Positions 1 to 8,800 of a stretch of DNA of 64,000 nt are shown piece after piece. Position 1 is the first letter of the stretch. Every line of letters begins with the position of its first letter. Location: contig CAVWNR010000009.1 of the NCBI GenBank assembly GCA_963756525.1, positions 496,001 through 560,000 of the forward strand, written 5' to 3'. Source of the stretch: CAVWNR01 sp963756525 (lineage in GTDB: Bacteria; Actinomycetota; Actinomycetes; Mycobacteriales; Jatrophihabitantaceae). Position numbers and translations under genes: made by a program. The notes under the pieces are model-generated. The model had not been told where the DNA came from and searched no databases. It saw only the letters and a list, made by a program, of their open reading frames with translations.

Positions 1-206
1 AATCGATGAGGTTTCGCGGTGTCGCGGCGGCGACGGACGTGCGCCGAGGACCGACGCCGCGTCGATCACGGACGCGGCGCCTGCGCAACCAGACGGCCCG
101 CGGTCCCTCGCCGGGCAACCCTGCCAGGGTACCGGGCGGATCGCGCCGGGCGTAAATCCGCCCGGGCCGCGCGGCATCCGGATCGGCGACCCCGCTCGAC
201 ATTACT
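1..206. other. No recognisable gene before ispE
   Basis: No reading frame here resembles a known protein. A plus-strand open frame at the left edge ends at a TAA near base 152 and is rich in Arg, Pro and Ala, which is what GC-rich non-coding DNA gives; it could be the tail of a gene that starts outside the window, but nothing supports that. The right end carries the ispE promoter. Confidence 0.4.
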
Positions 207-208
207 GT
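203..208 (+). promoter_or_regulatory. -10 box TACTGT for leaderless ispE
   Basis: TACTGT fits the actinobacterial TANNNT -10 hexamer and lies exactly 7 bases before the GTG at 216, so transcription would begin at or next to that start codon. No clear -35 is visible. Placement is by eye. Confidence 0.45.
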
Positions 209-215
209 GATCGGC

Positions 216-1121
216 GTGTCGCAGGCCGCCGTCCGGGTGCGCGTTCCCGCCAAGGTGAACCTGCACCTGGGTGTCGGGCCGGCGCGCCGCGACGGCTACC
301 ACGACCTGGTCACCGTGTTCCAGGCCGTCGACCTGTACGACGAGATCGCGGCGGCACCGGCGGACGGGCTGCAGGTCGCGGTACGCGGGGAGGGAGCCGG
401 CTCGCTGCCGACCGGCGCGGAGAACCTCGCCTGGCAGGCAGCGTCGCTGCTCGCCGAGCAGGTCGGCGTCCATCCAGGCGTCAAGCTGGAGATCAGCAAG
501 TCGATCCCGGTCGCCGCAGGGATGGCCGGCGGCTCGGCCGACGCGGCCGGGGCGCTGGTCGCCTGCGCTGAGCTCTGGCACACCGGCACGCCTCGCGACG
601 AGCTGCTGATCCTCGCCGCCCGGCTGGGCAGCGACGTCTCGTTCCCGGTCGTGGGGGGTACCGCGCTGGCCACCGGCCGGGGCGAGGTGCTGGCGCCGGT
701 GCTGACCACCGGCGAGTTCCATTGGGTGTTCGCGGTGCAGGACTTCGGCATCTCCGCTGCGGACGCCTACCGCGAGCTGGATCGGCTGCGGGCGACGTCG
801 CGGCCGCGGCAGGCCGGTTCGCCCGACGCGGTGCTGGACGCCCTGCGCGCCGGCGACACCGAGCGACTCGCGGCGACGCTCGCCAACGACCTGCAGGCGG
901 CGGCGCTCTCGCTCGCGCCGCAGCTGCGCCGCACCCTCGCCGCCGGGGCCGAGCTCGGCGCGCTCGCGGGCATCGTCTCCGGCTCGGGTCCCACCTGCGC
1001 CTTCCTGGTCGCCGACCGCGATGCCGCCACCCGGCTCGCCGCCGCGCTGGCCGGAGAAGGCGTCTGCCGTACCACTCGAGCCGCGAGCGGCCCGGTGCCC
1101 GGGGCGCGCGTCGTACGCTGA
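216..1121 (+). CDS. ispE: 4-diphosphocytidyl-2-C-methyl-D-erythritol kinase IspE
   Basis: ATP-dependent kinase of the cytosolic MEP (non-mevalonate) isoprenoid pathway; it phosphorylates CDP-methylerythritol. The N-terminus has the family signature VPAKVNLHLGVG, and the GHMP-kinase glycine-rich loop PVAAGMAGGSADAAGAL follows near residue 100; a C-terminal GSGPTCAF motif is also present. About 300 residues is the normal length. The GTG at 216 is preferred over the in-frame GTG at 207 because it sits 7 bases after a TACTGT -10 box, which suggests a leaderless mRNA. The stop overlaps the next gene's ATG by one base (TGATG), so the two are probably co-transcribed and translationally coupled. Confidence 0.95.
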   Translation: MSQAAVRVRVPAKVNLHLGVGPARRDGYHDLVTVFQAVDLYDEIAAAPADGLQVAVRGEGAGSLPTGAENLAWQAASLLAEQVGVHPGVKLEISKSIPVAAGMAGGSADAAGALVACAELWHTGTPRDELLILAARLGSDVSFPVVGGTALATGRGEVLAPVLTTGEFHWVFAVQDFGISAADAYRELDRLRATSRPRQAGSPDAVLDALRAGDTERLAATLANDLQAAALSLAPQLRRTLAAGAELGALAGIVSGSGPTCAFLVADRDAATRLAAALAGEGVCRTTRAASGPVPGARVVR

Positions 1122-2014
1122 TGTCCGTGAAGATCGGCTTGCACATCGCGGATTTCACCTGGCCGGGCGGTCCGCCGACCCTGGCCGCAGACCTGCGACG
1201 GGTCGTCGTCGCCGCCGAGGAGGCGGGTTTCAGCCGGGTCAGCGTCATGGACCACGTCTGGCAGATCGGCGTCAACGGGCCGCCAGAGCACGAGATGCTC
1301 GAGGCGTACACGACGCTCGGCTACCTCGCGGCGTGCACCTCACGGGTCGAGCTGGTGTCGTGGGTCACCGCGGTGGTGTACCGCGAACCGGGACTGCTCG
1401 CCAAGCTGGTGAGCACCCTCGACGTCCTCTCCGAGGGACGCGCGTGGCTCGGCATCGGTGCGGCCTGGAACGAGGAGGAAGCACGCGGCTTGGGCCTGCT
1501 GTTCCCGCCGACCGCGGAGCGGTTCGAGCGGCTAGAGGAGGCGCTGCAGATCTGCCTGCAGATGTGGGACGAGAGCGAGGCGCCGTTCCGGGGCAAGCAC
1601 TACACGTTGGCACGGACGCTCAACCGCCCGCAGCCGTTGCGCCGGCCGCACCCGCCGATCCTGATCGGCGGCGGTGGCGAGCGCAAGACGCTCCGGCTGG
1701 TCGCGCAGTACGCCCAGGCGTGCAACCTGTTCGCCGGCGCCGACCTGCCCCGCAAGCTCGACGTGCTCCGTGAGCACTGCGCGGCCGTGGGCCGCGACTA
1801 CGACGAGATCGAGAAGACGGTCCTGATGCCCTTCGACATCGGTGCGAACGGCGAGCGCGCCGATGCGCTGCTCGAGCAGCTGCGATCGCTCGCCGATCTT
1901 GGCATCGCGCACGCGCACGGCAAGATCGCGAATGTTGCAAGCATCAGGCCGCTGCAGCTCTTCGGCGAGCGGGTCGTCCCGGTTGCCGCGACACTGCAGG
2001 CCCGTCGCGGCTGA
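1121..2014 (+). CDS. LLM-class F420-dependent oxidoreductase
   Basis: Luciferase-like monooxygenase family protein of 297 residues. It begins KIGLHIADFTWPGG and keeps the family's typical blocks: GFSRVSVMDHVWQ, a LGIGAAWNEEEARGLG segment near residue 110, and PHPPILIGGGGERKTL near residue 180. Actinobacterial members of this TIM-barrel family commonly use coenzyme F420; the substrate cannot be read from sequence. The ATG overlaps the ispE stop by one base. It converges on pstB with 33 bases between stops, where no terminator hairpin is obvious. The cofactor assignment is inferred from family membership. Confidence 0.85.
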   Translation: MSVKIGLHIADFTWPGGPPTLAADLRRVVVAAEEAGFSRVSVMDHVWQIGVNGPPEHEMLEAYTTLGYLAACTSRVELVSWVTAVVYREPGLLAKLVSTLDVLSEGRAWLGIGAAWNEEEARGLGLLFPPTAERFERLEEALQICLQMWDESEAPFRGKHYTLARTLNRPQPLRRPHPPILIGGGGERKTLRLVAQYAQACNLFAGADLPRKLDVLREHCAAVGRDYDEIEKTVLMPFDIGANGERADALLEQLRSLADLGIAHAHGKIANVASIRPLQLFGERVVPVAATLQARRG

Positions 2015-2047
2015 GCCGGCTCGCGCAGTCCCCGACACCGCGGCAGG

Positions 2048-2827
2048 TCACCCGAAGCGGCCGCAGATGTAGTCCTCGGTGCGTTGATCGGACGGGTTGG
2101 AGAAGATCATCTCCGTGTCGTCCATCTCCACGAGCTGGCCGGGCTTGCCGACTCCGGCGAGGTTGAAGAACGCCGTGCGGTCCGACACACGCGCGGCCTG
2201 TTGCATGTTGTGGGTGACGATCACGATCGTGTAGGCCTCCTTCAGGGTCTGGATGAGGTCCTCGATCGCCAGGGTGGAGCTGGGATCCAGCGCCGAGCAC
2301 GGCTCGTCCATGAGCAGCACCTGCGGTTGCACGGCGAGCGCGCGAGCGATGCAGAGTCGCTGCTGCTGGCCACCGGAGAGGCTGGCGCCGGGCTTGGTCA
2401 GCCGGTCCTTCACCTCGACCCACAGGTTGGCGGCGCGCAGCGACTTCTCCACGACGTCGTCGAGATCTGCGCGCCGGGAGCGGCGGGCCTGCAGCTTCAC
2501 GCCCGCGGCGACGTTGTCGTAGACGGACATGGTGGGGAACGGGTTGGGTCGCTGGAAGACCATCCCGATGGTGCGCCGGACGTCGACCGGGTCGATTGAT
2601 CGGCCGTAGATGTCCTCCCCGTCGAGGCGGACCGCTCCGTCGACGCGCGCCCCGGGAACGACCTCGTGCATCCGGTTGAGCGTGCGCAGGACCGTGGACT
2701 TGCCGCAGCCGGAGGGCCCGATGAACGCGGTCACCGACTTGGGTTCGACGGTGAAGCTGGCGTCGGCGACGGCGAGGAACTTGCCGTAGTAGATGTTCAG
2801 GTTCGCAGCGTCCATGCGCTTGGCCAT
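2048..2827 (-). CDS. pstB: Phosphate ABC transporter ATP-binding protein PstB
   Basis: Cytoplasmic ATPase of the high-affinity phosphate importer PstSCAB. The 259-residue protein has Walker A GPSGCGKST near residue 37, the Q-loop region GMVFQRPNPFP typical of PstB, the ABC signature LSGGQQQR, Walker B VLLMDEPCSALDP and the switch histidine in VIVTHNMQQA. Its length is standard. It is the last gene of pstS-pstC-pstA-pstB, starting 15 bases after the pstA stop. No phoU follows within the window; the gene converges on the LLM oxidoreductase. Confidence 0.97.
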   Translation of the reverse strand: MAKRMDAANLNIYYGKFLAVADASFTVEPKSVTAFIGPSGCGKSTVLRTLNRMHEVVPGARVDGAVRLDGEDIYGRSIDPVDVRRTIGMVFQRPNPFPTMSVYDNVAAGVKLQARRSRRADLDDVVEKSLRAANLWVEVKDRLTKPGASLSGGQQQRLCIARALAVQPQVLLMDEPCSALDPSSTLAIEDLIQTLKEAYTIVIVTHNMQQAARVSDRTAFFNLAGVGKPGQLVEMDDTEMIFSNPSDQRTEDYICGRFG

Positions 2828-2842
2828 ACCGGGTCCTTCAGA

Positions 2843-3895
2843 TCAGCGGGCGCGCAGCCGAGAGCGGCGTACCAGCAGCCGGGCAATGATGTTGAGCAGC
2901 ACGATGAGCAGGATCAGCGTGAGCGCGCCGGCCCAAGCTCGGTCGAGCGCGGTGGGGTTGGGCTGCCCCGCCTGGCTGAACACGAACAGCGGCAGTCCCT
3001 CCTGCGCACCGGAGAACGGGCTGCGGTTGATGGCCGGGTTGCCGAAAACGGTGAGCAGCAGCGGTGCGGTCTCGCCGGTGACCCGTGCGATCGCCAGCAG
3101 CACGCCGGTGGTGATGCCGGGCAGGGCGGTCGGCAGCACCACCCGCATGATCGTGCGCCAGCGGGCAACACCGAGGGCCAGGCTCGCCTCGCGCAACGCG
3201 TCCGGTACCAGCCACAGGACCTCCTCCGTGGTGCGGACGACGACCGGGATCATCAAGATCACCAGTGCGAGGGAGCCGGCGAAACCGGAGTAGCCCTGCT
3301 CGAGCGTGAGCACCCACAGCGCCAGGACGAACAGCCCGGCCACGATCGACGGCAGCCCGGTCATCACGTCGACGAAGGTGGAGACCAGCCGAGCGAACCG
3401 GCCGCGGGCGTACTCGGTCAGGTAGATCGACACCAGCAGGCCGACCGGAACGGCGATCAGCGTGGCGAGCCCGACCTGTTCGAGCGTGCCGAGGATGGCG
3501 TGGTACGCGCCGCCGCCGCCGTCCTGATCGGCGACGTTGCGCATCGAGTGCGTGAAGAATGTGACGTCGAAGCGCTTCAGGCCTTTCTCGAGTGTGTAGC
3601 CGAGCACGGCGACCAGCGGGGCGAGCGCCAGGATCAGCGCCGCGGTGGTGAGCGTGACCGCCAGCCGGTCGCGGGCGCGCCGACCGCCCTCGACCGCCGC
3701 GGAGATCGCGAGCTGCGCCAGCACGAAGGCCGCGGCGGCGAAGACGACGAAGTCCGCCGTGCCCTGCAGCGGGGTGAGCGCGAAGAAGACGGCGCTGAGC
3801 AGGATGCTGCCGGCCGCGATAGCGGGCACGCTGCACCGCGGCAGCCGCCGGCGCCGGACGGCGAGCTCGGTCGATGCGCAGGTGAGCGTCGTCAT
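2843..3895 (-). CDS. pstA: Phosphate ABC transporter permease PstA
   Basis: Inner-membrane permease of the phosphate importer. About 350 residues: an N-terminal extension with two or three extra hydrophobic segments (roughly residues 24-70), then the usual binding-protein-dependent permease core, with the EAA-type loop LREASLALGVARWRTIMRV near residue 245. The ATG at 3895 overlaps the pstC stop as ATGA, so translation is coupled; an upstream in-frame extension lies inside pstC and is rejected. Many PstA proteins are nearer 290-300 residues, so the longer N-terminus is mildly unusual but common in actinobacteria. Confidence 0.95.
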   Translation of the reverse strand: MTTLTCASTELAVRRRRLPRCSVPAIAAGSILLSAVFFALTPLQGTADFVVFAAAAFVLAQLAISAAVEGGRRARDRLAVTLTTAALILALAPLVAVLGYTLEKGLKRFDVTFFTHSMRNVADQDGGGGAYHAILGTLEQVGLATLIAVPVGLLVSIYLTEYARGRFARLVSTFVDVMTGLPSIVAGLFVLALWVLTLEQGYSGFAGSLALVILMIPVVVRTTEEVLWLVPDALREASLALGVARWRTIMRVVLPTALPGITTGVLLAIARVTGETAPLLLTVFGNPAINRSPFSGAQEGLPLFVFSQAGQPNPTALDRAWAGALTLILLIVLLNIIARLLVRRSRLRAR

Positions 3896-4947
3896 GCCGC
3901 TGCGGCCCGGAAGTGCTTGCGCCGCGCGACGATGGCGCGGGCGGCGAAGTTCACGACGAGCGTTATCGCGAAGAGCACGAGGCCGGACGCGATCAGCGCA
4001 CCCTGCCCGATCTTGCCCGCGTCGCCGTAGGTGTTGGCGATGTTCGCCGCGATCGTGTTCCCGCCGGGGGTTAGCAGGTGCCAACTGATCTCGTAGTTTG
4101 CGGACAACACCAGCGCGACCGCGATCGTCTCGCCGACCGCCCGGCCGAATCCGAGTACCACCGCACTGATCACGCCGGCTCTGCCGCAGGGCAACACCGC
4201 CAGCCGGATGACCTCCCATTTCGTCGCACCGAGTGCCCACGCGGCTTCGATGTGGTCGCTGGGCGTCTGGCTGAACACCTCGCGGGAGACCGCGGCGATG
4301 ATCGGCAGGATCATGATCGCCAGCACGACGGATGCCGTGAACAGCGACCTTCCGAAGATGCCCTGTGCCGAGAAGATCGGGATCCAACCGAAGTAGCGCG
4401 CCAGCCAGCGGCTCAGCGGCGTGATCGCCGGCACCAGGTAGATCAGCCCCCACAGCCCGTACACGACGCTCGGAACCGCGGCCAGCAGGTCGACCAGGTA
4501 GCCGACCGGGCGAGCTAGCCGCGGCGGCGCGTACTGGGTGAGCGAAAGGGCCACGCCAACGCCCACGGGCACCGCCATGAGCACGGCCAGGACCGAGCTC
4601 ACCAGCGTTCCGTACGTCAGCGCGGCGATGCCGAACGCCGGCGGGCTGTTGTCAGGGAACCATTCCTGGGTGGTCCAGAAGCTCACGCTGTTCGCCTGCA
4701 GCGCCGGAACGGCCCGCCGCACCAGGAACGCCGCGATGGCCACCAGCGCCAGGAGGAGCAGCCCGGCCGCGCCGAACGCCACGCGGCGCAAGACTCGATC
4801 GCCGAGACGTTCACCTACCTTGCCGGTACGGATCCTCGACGGCGGAAGTACCGGTGCCGGCTGCACATCGGCCGCGGCCAGTTGCTCCAGCACCTGCCCG
4901 CCGCCGGTCGAGGCTGCCTCGCCTCGTTGCTGAACGTCGACTGCCAT
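3892..4947 (-). CDS. pstC: Phosphate ABC transporter permease PstC
   Basis: Membrane permease partner of PstA. About 351 residues with a cytoplasmic N-terminal tail of roughly 65 residues and six predicted membrane segments. Conserved PstC text includes FWTTQEWFPD in the first outer loop, GIAALTYGTLVSSVLAV, and the EAA-like loop IEAAWALGATKWEVIRL. The ATG at 4947 is preferred to an in-frame TTG at 4968 because a GGGGA stretch lies at ribosome-binding distance before it. The gene follows pstS by 30 bases and overlaps pstA by 4 bases. Confidence 0.95.
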   Translation of the reverse strand: MAVDVQQRGEAASTGGGQVLEQLAAADVQPAPVLPPSRIRTGKVGERLGDRVLRRVAFGAAGLLLLALVAIAAFLVRRAVPALQANSVSFWTTQEWFPDNSPPAFGIAALTYGTLVSSVLAVLMAVPVGVGVALSLTQYAPPRLARPVGYLVDLLAAVPSVVYGLWGLIYLVPAITPLSRWLARYFGWIPIFSAQGIFGRSLFTASVVLAIMILPIIAAVSREVFSQTPSDHIEAAWALGATKWEVIRLAVLPCGRAGVISAVVLGFGRAVGETIAVALVLSANYEISWHLLTPGGNTIAANIANTYGDAGKIGQGALIASGLVLFAITLVVNFAARAIVARRKHFRAAAA

Positions 4948-4977
4948 CTCGTGTCCCCGATTCCGCAACGTGTGCCG

Positions 4978-6111
4978 TCAGGACAGTGCAGCGACGGCCG
5001 CCTGCACCTTCTGCTGGATGTTCGGTGGCAGGGTCACGTAGTTGTTCTCGCCGAGCAGCGCCTGGCCGGGTCCGGCGAGGTAACCGAGGAATGCCTTGAG
5101 CAGCAGCAGTTTGTCTGCCTTGTTGCCGGACTGGCAGGCGATCTGGTACGTGACCAGCACCGCCGGGTACGCCGTCGGGTCCGGATTGGCGTAGTCGAAG
5201 CTCAGCGCGAGATCGCCGTTCGTTGCGCTGACCGTCGCCTTGGCGAGGAAGTTCACGACGTTGGCGGTCGTCAACTCGACGAACTTTCCCTGCGCGTTGC
5301 CGACCTTCGCGAACGGGATGTCGCTGTTCACCGCGTAGGAAAGTTCCAGGTAGCCGACTGCGCCGATAGTCGATTTCACACCCTGCGCGATGCCCGCCGT
5401 GCCCTTCGAGCCCTGCCCACCCGGCGCCTTCCACGCCTTGTCGTGGCCGTAGGTCCAGGCGCTGCCGGCGTCATGCTGCAGGTAGTTGGTGAAGTTGAAG
5501 GTGGTCCCCGAGCCGTCAGAGCGGTGGAACGTCTGAATGCCGGTGGACGGCAGGTTCACGCCCGGGTTGTCGGCCTTGATGGCCGGGTCGTTCCACTTGC
5601 TGATCTGCCCAGAGAAGATCTTCGCCAGCGTGGTCGCGGCGAGCCGCAGACTCGTCACGCCCGGCAGGTTGTAGCCGACCGCGATCGGGCCGGGCACCAT
5701 CGGCAGGTCGATCGCCTGGTGGCCGGTGCCGCACCGCTTGTCCGCGTCGGTCTTCTGCGCCGCCGACAGCGGGAAGTCCGACCCGGCGAAGTCCGTTGTC
5801 CCGGCGGTGAAGTCGGTGACTCCCTTGCCCGATCCCCCGCCCTGGTAGTTGATCGTTGCGTCCTTGCACGCCTGCTGGAACTGCTTGGTCCATGCCGACA
5901 TGGCATTGGCCTGAGCTGTCGACCCGGAGGCGACCAACGACCCCGTGGCGCAGTCGACTCCACCCGACGCAGGGCCGGCCCCGCCGCCCGATTCGGCTGC
6001 TGCGGGCGTCGCGGCTCCGCCGTCAGCGTTGTTGTCCGATCCACATGCCGTCAGCACAAGGGCGCCGGTCGCGACTGCTGCCGCGGCCCCGATGAGGCGT
6101 GAACGCCGCAC
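4978..6111 (-). CDS. pstS: Phosphate-binding lipoprotein PstS
   Basis: Extracytoplasmic substrate-binding protein that captures phosphate for PstCAB. From the GTG at 6111 the protein has 377 residues: a short basic start, a hydrophobic signal segment, and a lipobox LTAC with Cys23 as the lipid-modified residue, followed by a Ser/Gly/Ala-rich linker. The mature part has typical PstS motifs such as GSTAQANAM, FAGSDFPLS, HRSDGSGTTFNFTNYL and GTAGIAQGVK. The GTG is chosen because AAGGA sits 10 bases upstream and the signal peptide then has normal length; an ATG at 6147 would add 12 residues with no ribosome-binding site. First gene of the operon, behind a PHO-box-like repeat. Confidence 0.95.
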   Translation of the reverse strand: MRRSRLIGAAAAVATGALVLTACGSDNNADGGAATPAAAESGGGAGPASGGVDCATGSLVASGSTAQANAMSAWTKQFQQACKDATINYQGGGSGKGVTDFTAGTTDFAGSDFPLSAAQKTDADKRCGTGHQAIDLPMVPGPIAVGYNLPGVTSLRLAATTLAKIFSGQISKWNDPAIKADNPGVNLPSTGIQTFHRSDGSGTTFNFTNYLQHDAGSAWTYGHDKAWKAPGGQGSKGTAGIAQGVKSTIGAVGYLELSYAVNSDIPFAKVGNAQGKFVELTTANVVNFLAKATVSATNGDLALSFDYANPDPTAYPAVLVTYQIACQSGNKADKLLLLKAFLGYLAGPGQALLGENNYVTLPPNIQQKVQAAVAALS

Positions 6112-6189
6112 TAGCCACCATTCCTTAACAATCGAATTCGAGGACATGCCGAACGCTAGGAGTCCCATCCCACCGGCAGCCCACATGAA

Positions 6190-6207
6190 GATGAACAGCG
6201 GGCGAAC
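6190..6207 (-). promoter_or_regulatory. PHO-box-like direct repeat upstream of pstS
   Basis: On the minus strand two units, GTTCGCCCGCT and GTTCATCTTCA, follow each other with an exact 11-base period. This matches the actinobacterial PhoP box design (GTTCAYC-like heptads every 11 bases). The units lie about 80 bases before the pstS GTG, and a weak -10-like TAGCGT occurs downstream at 6153-6158. The box is also about 105 bases before the divergent CYTH-CHAD gene. PhoP control is inferred from the match and from the gene content. Confidence 0.6.
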
Positions 6208-6310
6208 AGCCCGACACCGGCGATTGCCTGCCTCTCCCGGACGTCGCCGCGGGTCGGTACGGTGCTGTCATCGACAGAGACGGTTCGCGCGAGATGACGG
6301 ACGACGGCCG

Positions 6311-7753
6311 ATGACCGAGCAGTGGCGGGAACGCGAGAGCAAGTTCGACGTGCCCGCCGGGTGGGTGATGCCCGATCTCGACGAGCTGCTGCCCGCCGGC
6401 GACCGGGTCGAGGAAGGCCGGGTGCGGCTGTCGAACACGTACTTCGACAGCGCCGACCACGACCTGCTGCGCGCCGGCGTCACGCTGCGCCGGCGGGAGG
6501 GCGATACCGACACCGGCTGGCAGCTCAAGCTACCGGCCGGCGACGCGCGCAACGAGGTCCGCCTGCCACTGCAACCGGGTGGCGTGCCGAAGCCGCTGCG
6601 GGACCTTGTCGTCGGACTGCGGCTCGGTGCCCCGCTGCGTCGGGTGGCCGAAGTGCAGACGCTGCGCACGATACGACGGGTGGTGGGCGAGAATGCCGGC
6701 GTCCTCGCCGAGATCACGGACGACGCCGTGCATGCGGCCGCCGTCGGAACAGCTGCGACCGTCAGCGAGTGGCGCGAGGTAGAGGTCGAACTGGTCGACG
6801 CGGACGAGGACTTCCTGGGTCGCGCGTCGGAGGTGCTGGTGCGCTCCGGCGCGTCACCGGCCGAGGCGTCATCGAAGCTGATGCGCGCGCTCGGGGCGCC
6901 ACCTGCTCGGCAGACCACTCGGCCGGGGACCGTGTCCGCGACGGTGCAGTGCTATCTCGACGCGCAGTACGACGCGTTGCTGGCCGGGGACCTGGCCGTG
7001 CGTCAAGGTGAGGACCGCATCCACAAGACGCGCGTCGCGACCCGCCGCTGGCGCAGCGTCATCCGGGTGTTCGACGTCTTTCCCGCCGAGCGGGCAGCGG
7101 CCCTGGACGCCGAGCTGGCCTGGTACGCGGCCCTGCTCGGCGAGGTCCGCGACCGGCGGGTGCTGCACGCGCACCTGCGCGAGCAGATCGCCGCCCTTCC
7201 GGAGCAGGCCGTGCTCGGTCCGGTCGCGGCTCGCATCGACAACGAGATCGGCGGCGAGGAGCAGCAGGCCCAGGCGCGGCTCGAACGGGCCCTGCGCGGC
7301 CGCCGATACCTGGCTCTGCTGGCGGAACTACGTGCCTGGCACGACGCACCGTCCTACACCGAACGTGGCGATCAGCCGTCCAAGCAGGTGGCGGCCTACC
7401 TGACGAGCGCGCAACGGAAGTTGCGCAGGCGGCTCGAGGCGGCCGTGAAGTCCGGCGATGAGGTCGCACTGCATCGCGCTCGCAAGGCCGCCAAGCGAGC
7501 GCGCTACACCGCGGAGCTGGCCGAGCCGGTCCTCGGCTCGGCGGCGAGCAAACTCGTCAAGCGGGACACGAAGCTGCAGGACATCCTCGGTGCGCATCAG
7601 GACAGCGTCGTTGCCGCGGACTTCCTGCACCGGCTGGGGGCCAAGGCCGGCACGGTCCCCGGCGAGAACGGGTACACCTACGGAATCCTCTGGGCGCTCG
7701 AGCAGGACCGGCGCCGGCGCAACCGCGAGCAGGCGTCTCGGGCGAAGCCCTGA
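6311..7753 (+). CDS. CYTH and CHAD domain fusion protein
   Basis: A 480-residue two-domain protein. Residues about 1-200 form a CYTH (triphosphate tunnel metalloenzyme) domain with the signature ERESK (ExExK) at residues 7-11, then alternating Arg/Glu/Lys strand motifs such as NTYFDSADHDLL and LRRREG. Residues about 210-480 form a CHAD domain with conserved histidines and basic helices (DRIHKTRVATRRWRS, LHRARKAAKRARYTAE). CYTH enzymes hydrolyse or bind triphosphates and CHAD domains bind polyphosphate. The gene is divergent from pstS, 199 bases apart, next to a PHO-box-like repeat, which fits a role in phosphate storage. The exact substrate is unknown. Confidence 0.9.
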   Translation: MTEQWRERESKFDVPAGWVMPDLDELLPAGDRVEEGRVRLSNTYFDSADHDLLRAGVTLRRREGDTDTGWQLKLPAGDARNEVRLPLQPGGVPKPLRDLVVGLRLGAPLRRVAEVQTLRTIRRVVGENAGVLAEITDDAVHAAAVGTAATVSEWREVEVELVDADEDFLGRASEVLVRSGASPAEASSKLMRALGAPPARQTTRPGTVSATVQCYLDAQYDALLAGDLAVRQGEDRIHKTRVATRRWRSVIRVFDVFPAERAAALDAELAWYAALLGEVRDRRVLHAHLREQIAALPEQAVLGPVAARIDNEIGGEEQQAQARLERALRGRRYLALLAELRAWHDAPSYTERGDQPSKQVAAYLTSAQRKLRRRLEAAVKSGDEVALHRARKAAKRARYTAELAEPVLGSAASKLVKRDTKLQDILGAHQDSVVAADFLHRLGAKAGTVPGENGYTYGILWALEQDRRRRNREQASRAKP

Positions 7754-7772
7754 ACGGCCGACGCTCCGCGCG

Positions 7773-8597
7773 TCATCCGCCGATGGCGCGCGTCAGGTCG
7801 GCGAACGCAGACCGCACTTGGTCGGGGCGGTCCAGCCAGGGAAAGTGCCCGCCGCCGGCGATGGTGCGCCGGATGACATTGGTGCCTGCAAACCGCGGCT
7901 CCTCCCACAGCTCTTGGCAGATCACCCGGTCGGCGGAGCCGGCGCAGATCAGGGTCGGCAGCCGGGCGGGCCACCAGCGGCACCGGTAGGTCTCGTCGAA
8001 GTGCGTCGCCGACCAGGCGACCGCGTCCGGGTTGTACGGCAGCCGGGCGAGCATCCGGGCGCCGGCCGGCAGAGTTTCGGGCGGGAAGTTCCACGCCGCC
8101 GACGCGACGACGAGTTCGCGCAGGTTCTCGGCGGTCGGCTCGGCCGCGAACCGACCGGCCGCAGAGGCAACCCCGGGCAGCGGGCTGTGGTCGGCCATGG
8201 CTGCGAACGCGGTGCGCCACCCGGCGTGCGGTGCGGTGCTGATCAGGGCCAGACCACGAAGCTTCCACTCCAGCGCGGGTACCGACAACAGATACATCCC
8301 GCCGGTCGAGTGACCCACGAACACCGCCGGCTGCAGCGCCTGCGCGGCCTCCAGCAGCACGGCGGGCCAGTTTGCGTATGGGTCGTCGCCGGCACCCGGC
8401 GGGTGGGTGTTGGACCCGTCTCCGGGCAGGTCGACCAGCCAGGTCGTGCCGGGCACCGCGATCGCGTCGGCAAGTTCGCGCAGGCTCTGCGAACCCAGGC
8501 CCGGGCCGCCCGGCAGCAGCAGCCAGTGCAGCCGACCCGGCCGCCGCACGTGGACGCGCAGCCGCACGCCCGATGGGGTGAAGACCTCATCGTGCAT
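7773..8597 (-). CDS. Alpha/beta hydrolase
   Basis: A 274-residue alpha/beta-hydrolase-fold protein. It shows the oxyanion motif LLPGGPGLGSQSL near residue 35, the nucleophile elbow VGHSTGG near residue 105 (Gly-His-Ser-Thr-Gly), and a C-terminal catalytic histidine in GGGHFPWLDRP. The GGPG motif resembles proline iminopeptidase-like members, but the substrate is unknown. The ATG at 8597 is chosen because GGAGG lies 7 bases upstream; a longer in-frame reading to 8741 has a low-complexity start. It converges on the CYTH-CHAD gene with 19 bases between stops. Confidence 0.85.
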   Translation of the reverse strand: MHDEVFTPSGVRLRVHVRRPGRLHWLLLPGGPGLGSQSLRELADAIAVPGTTWLVDLPGDGSNTHPPGAGDDPYANWPAVLLEAAQALQPAVFVGHSTGGMYLLSVPALEWKLRGLALISTAPHAGWRTAFAAMADHSPLPGVASAAGRFAAEPTAENLRELVVASAAWNFPPETLPAGARMLARLPYNPDAVAWSATHFDETYRCRWWPARLPTLICAGSADRVICQELWEEPRFAGTNVIRRTIAGGGHFPWLDRPDQVRSAFADLTRAIGG

Positions 8598-8693
8598 CGA
8601 CCGCCTCCGCTGCTCCGGTCCGCGCATCGGATCTTTGTTCGGCGCGAGCGATAACCTTTTCCGGGGCCAGCCGTGAGCGCAAGACCCCGTCCT

Positions 8694-8768
8694 ATGGACG
8701 ACGACGACGACAAGGAGCCGGACCGCGACTGGCCAGCGCACCCCGAAGGTCCACCGGGATACTGTTGA
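8694..8768 (+). CDS. Possible 24-codon leader ORF upstream of the cysteine-synthase gene
   Basis: ATG-initiated frame of 24 codons that begins with five Asp codons and a Lys and ends Gly-Tyr-Cys immediately before TGA. It stops 51 bases before the downstream PLP enzyme start, and a small hairpin (8782-8800) lies between. No good ribosome-binding site precedes it. The layout resembles a translated leader, but a single Cys codon is weak evidence for cysteine sensing, so this call is speculative. Confidence 0.25.
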   Translation: MDDDDDKEPDRDWPAHPEGPPGYC

Positions 8769-8781
8769 GACACCGACGGTT

Positions 8782-8800
8782 CTGCCGGCTACCTCGGCAG
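8782..8800 (+). promoter_or_regulatory. Small hairpin in the leader of the cysteine-synthase gene
   Basis: CTGCCG at 8782-8787 pairs exactly with CGGCAG at 8795-8800 around a 7-base loop, ending 19 bases before the ATG at 8820 and just before the GGGAG ribosome-binding site. Six base pairs is short, so function is uncertain. Confidence 0.3.

Noticed and set aside
8694..8714. Vector-like Asp-Asp-Asp-Asp-Lys (enterokinase tag) sequence
   Set aside because: The flanking DNA is ordinary actinobacterial sequence and continues into a genomic gene, so cloning-vector contamination is unlikely.
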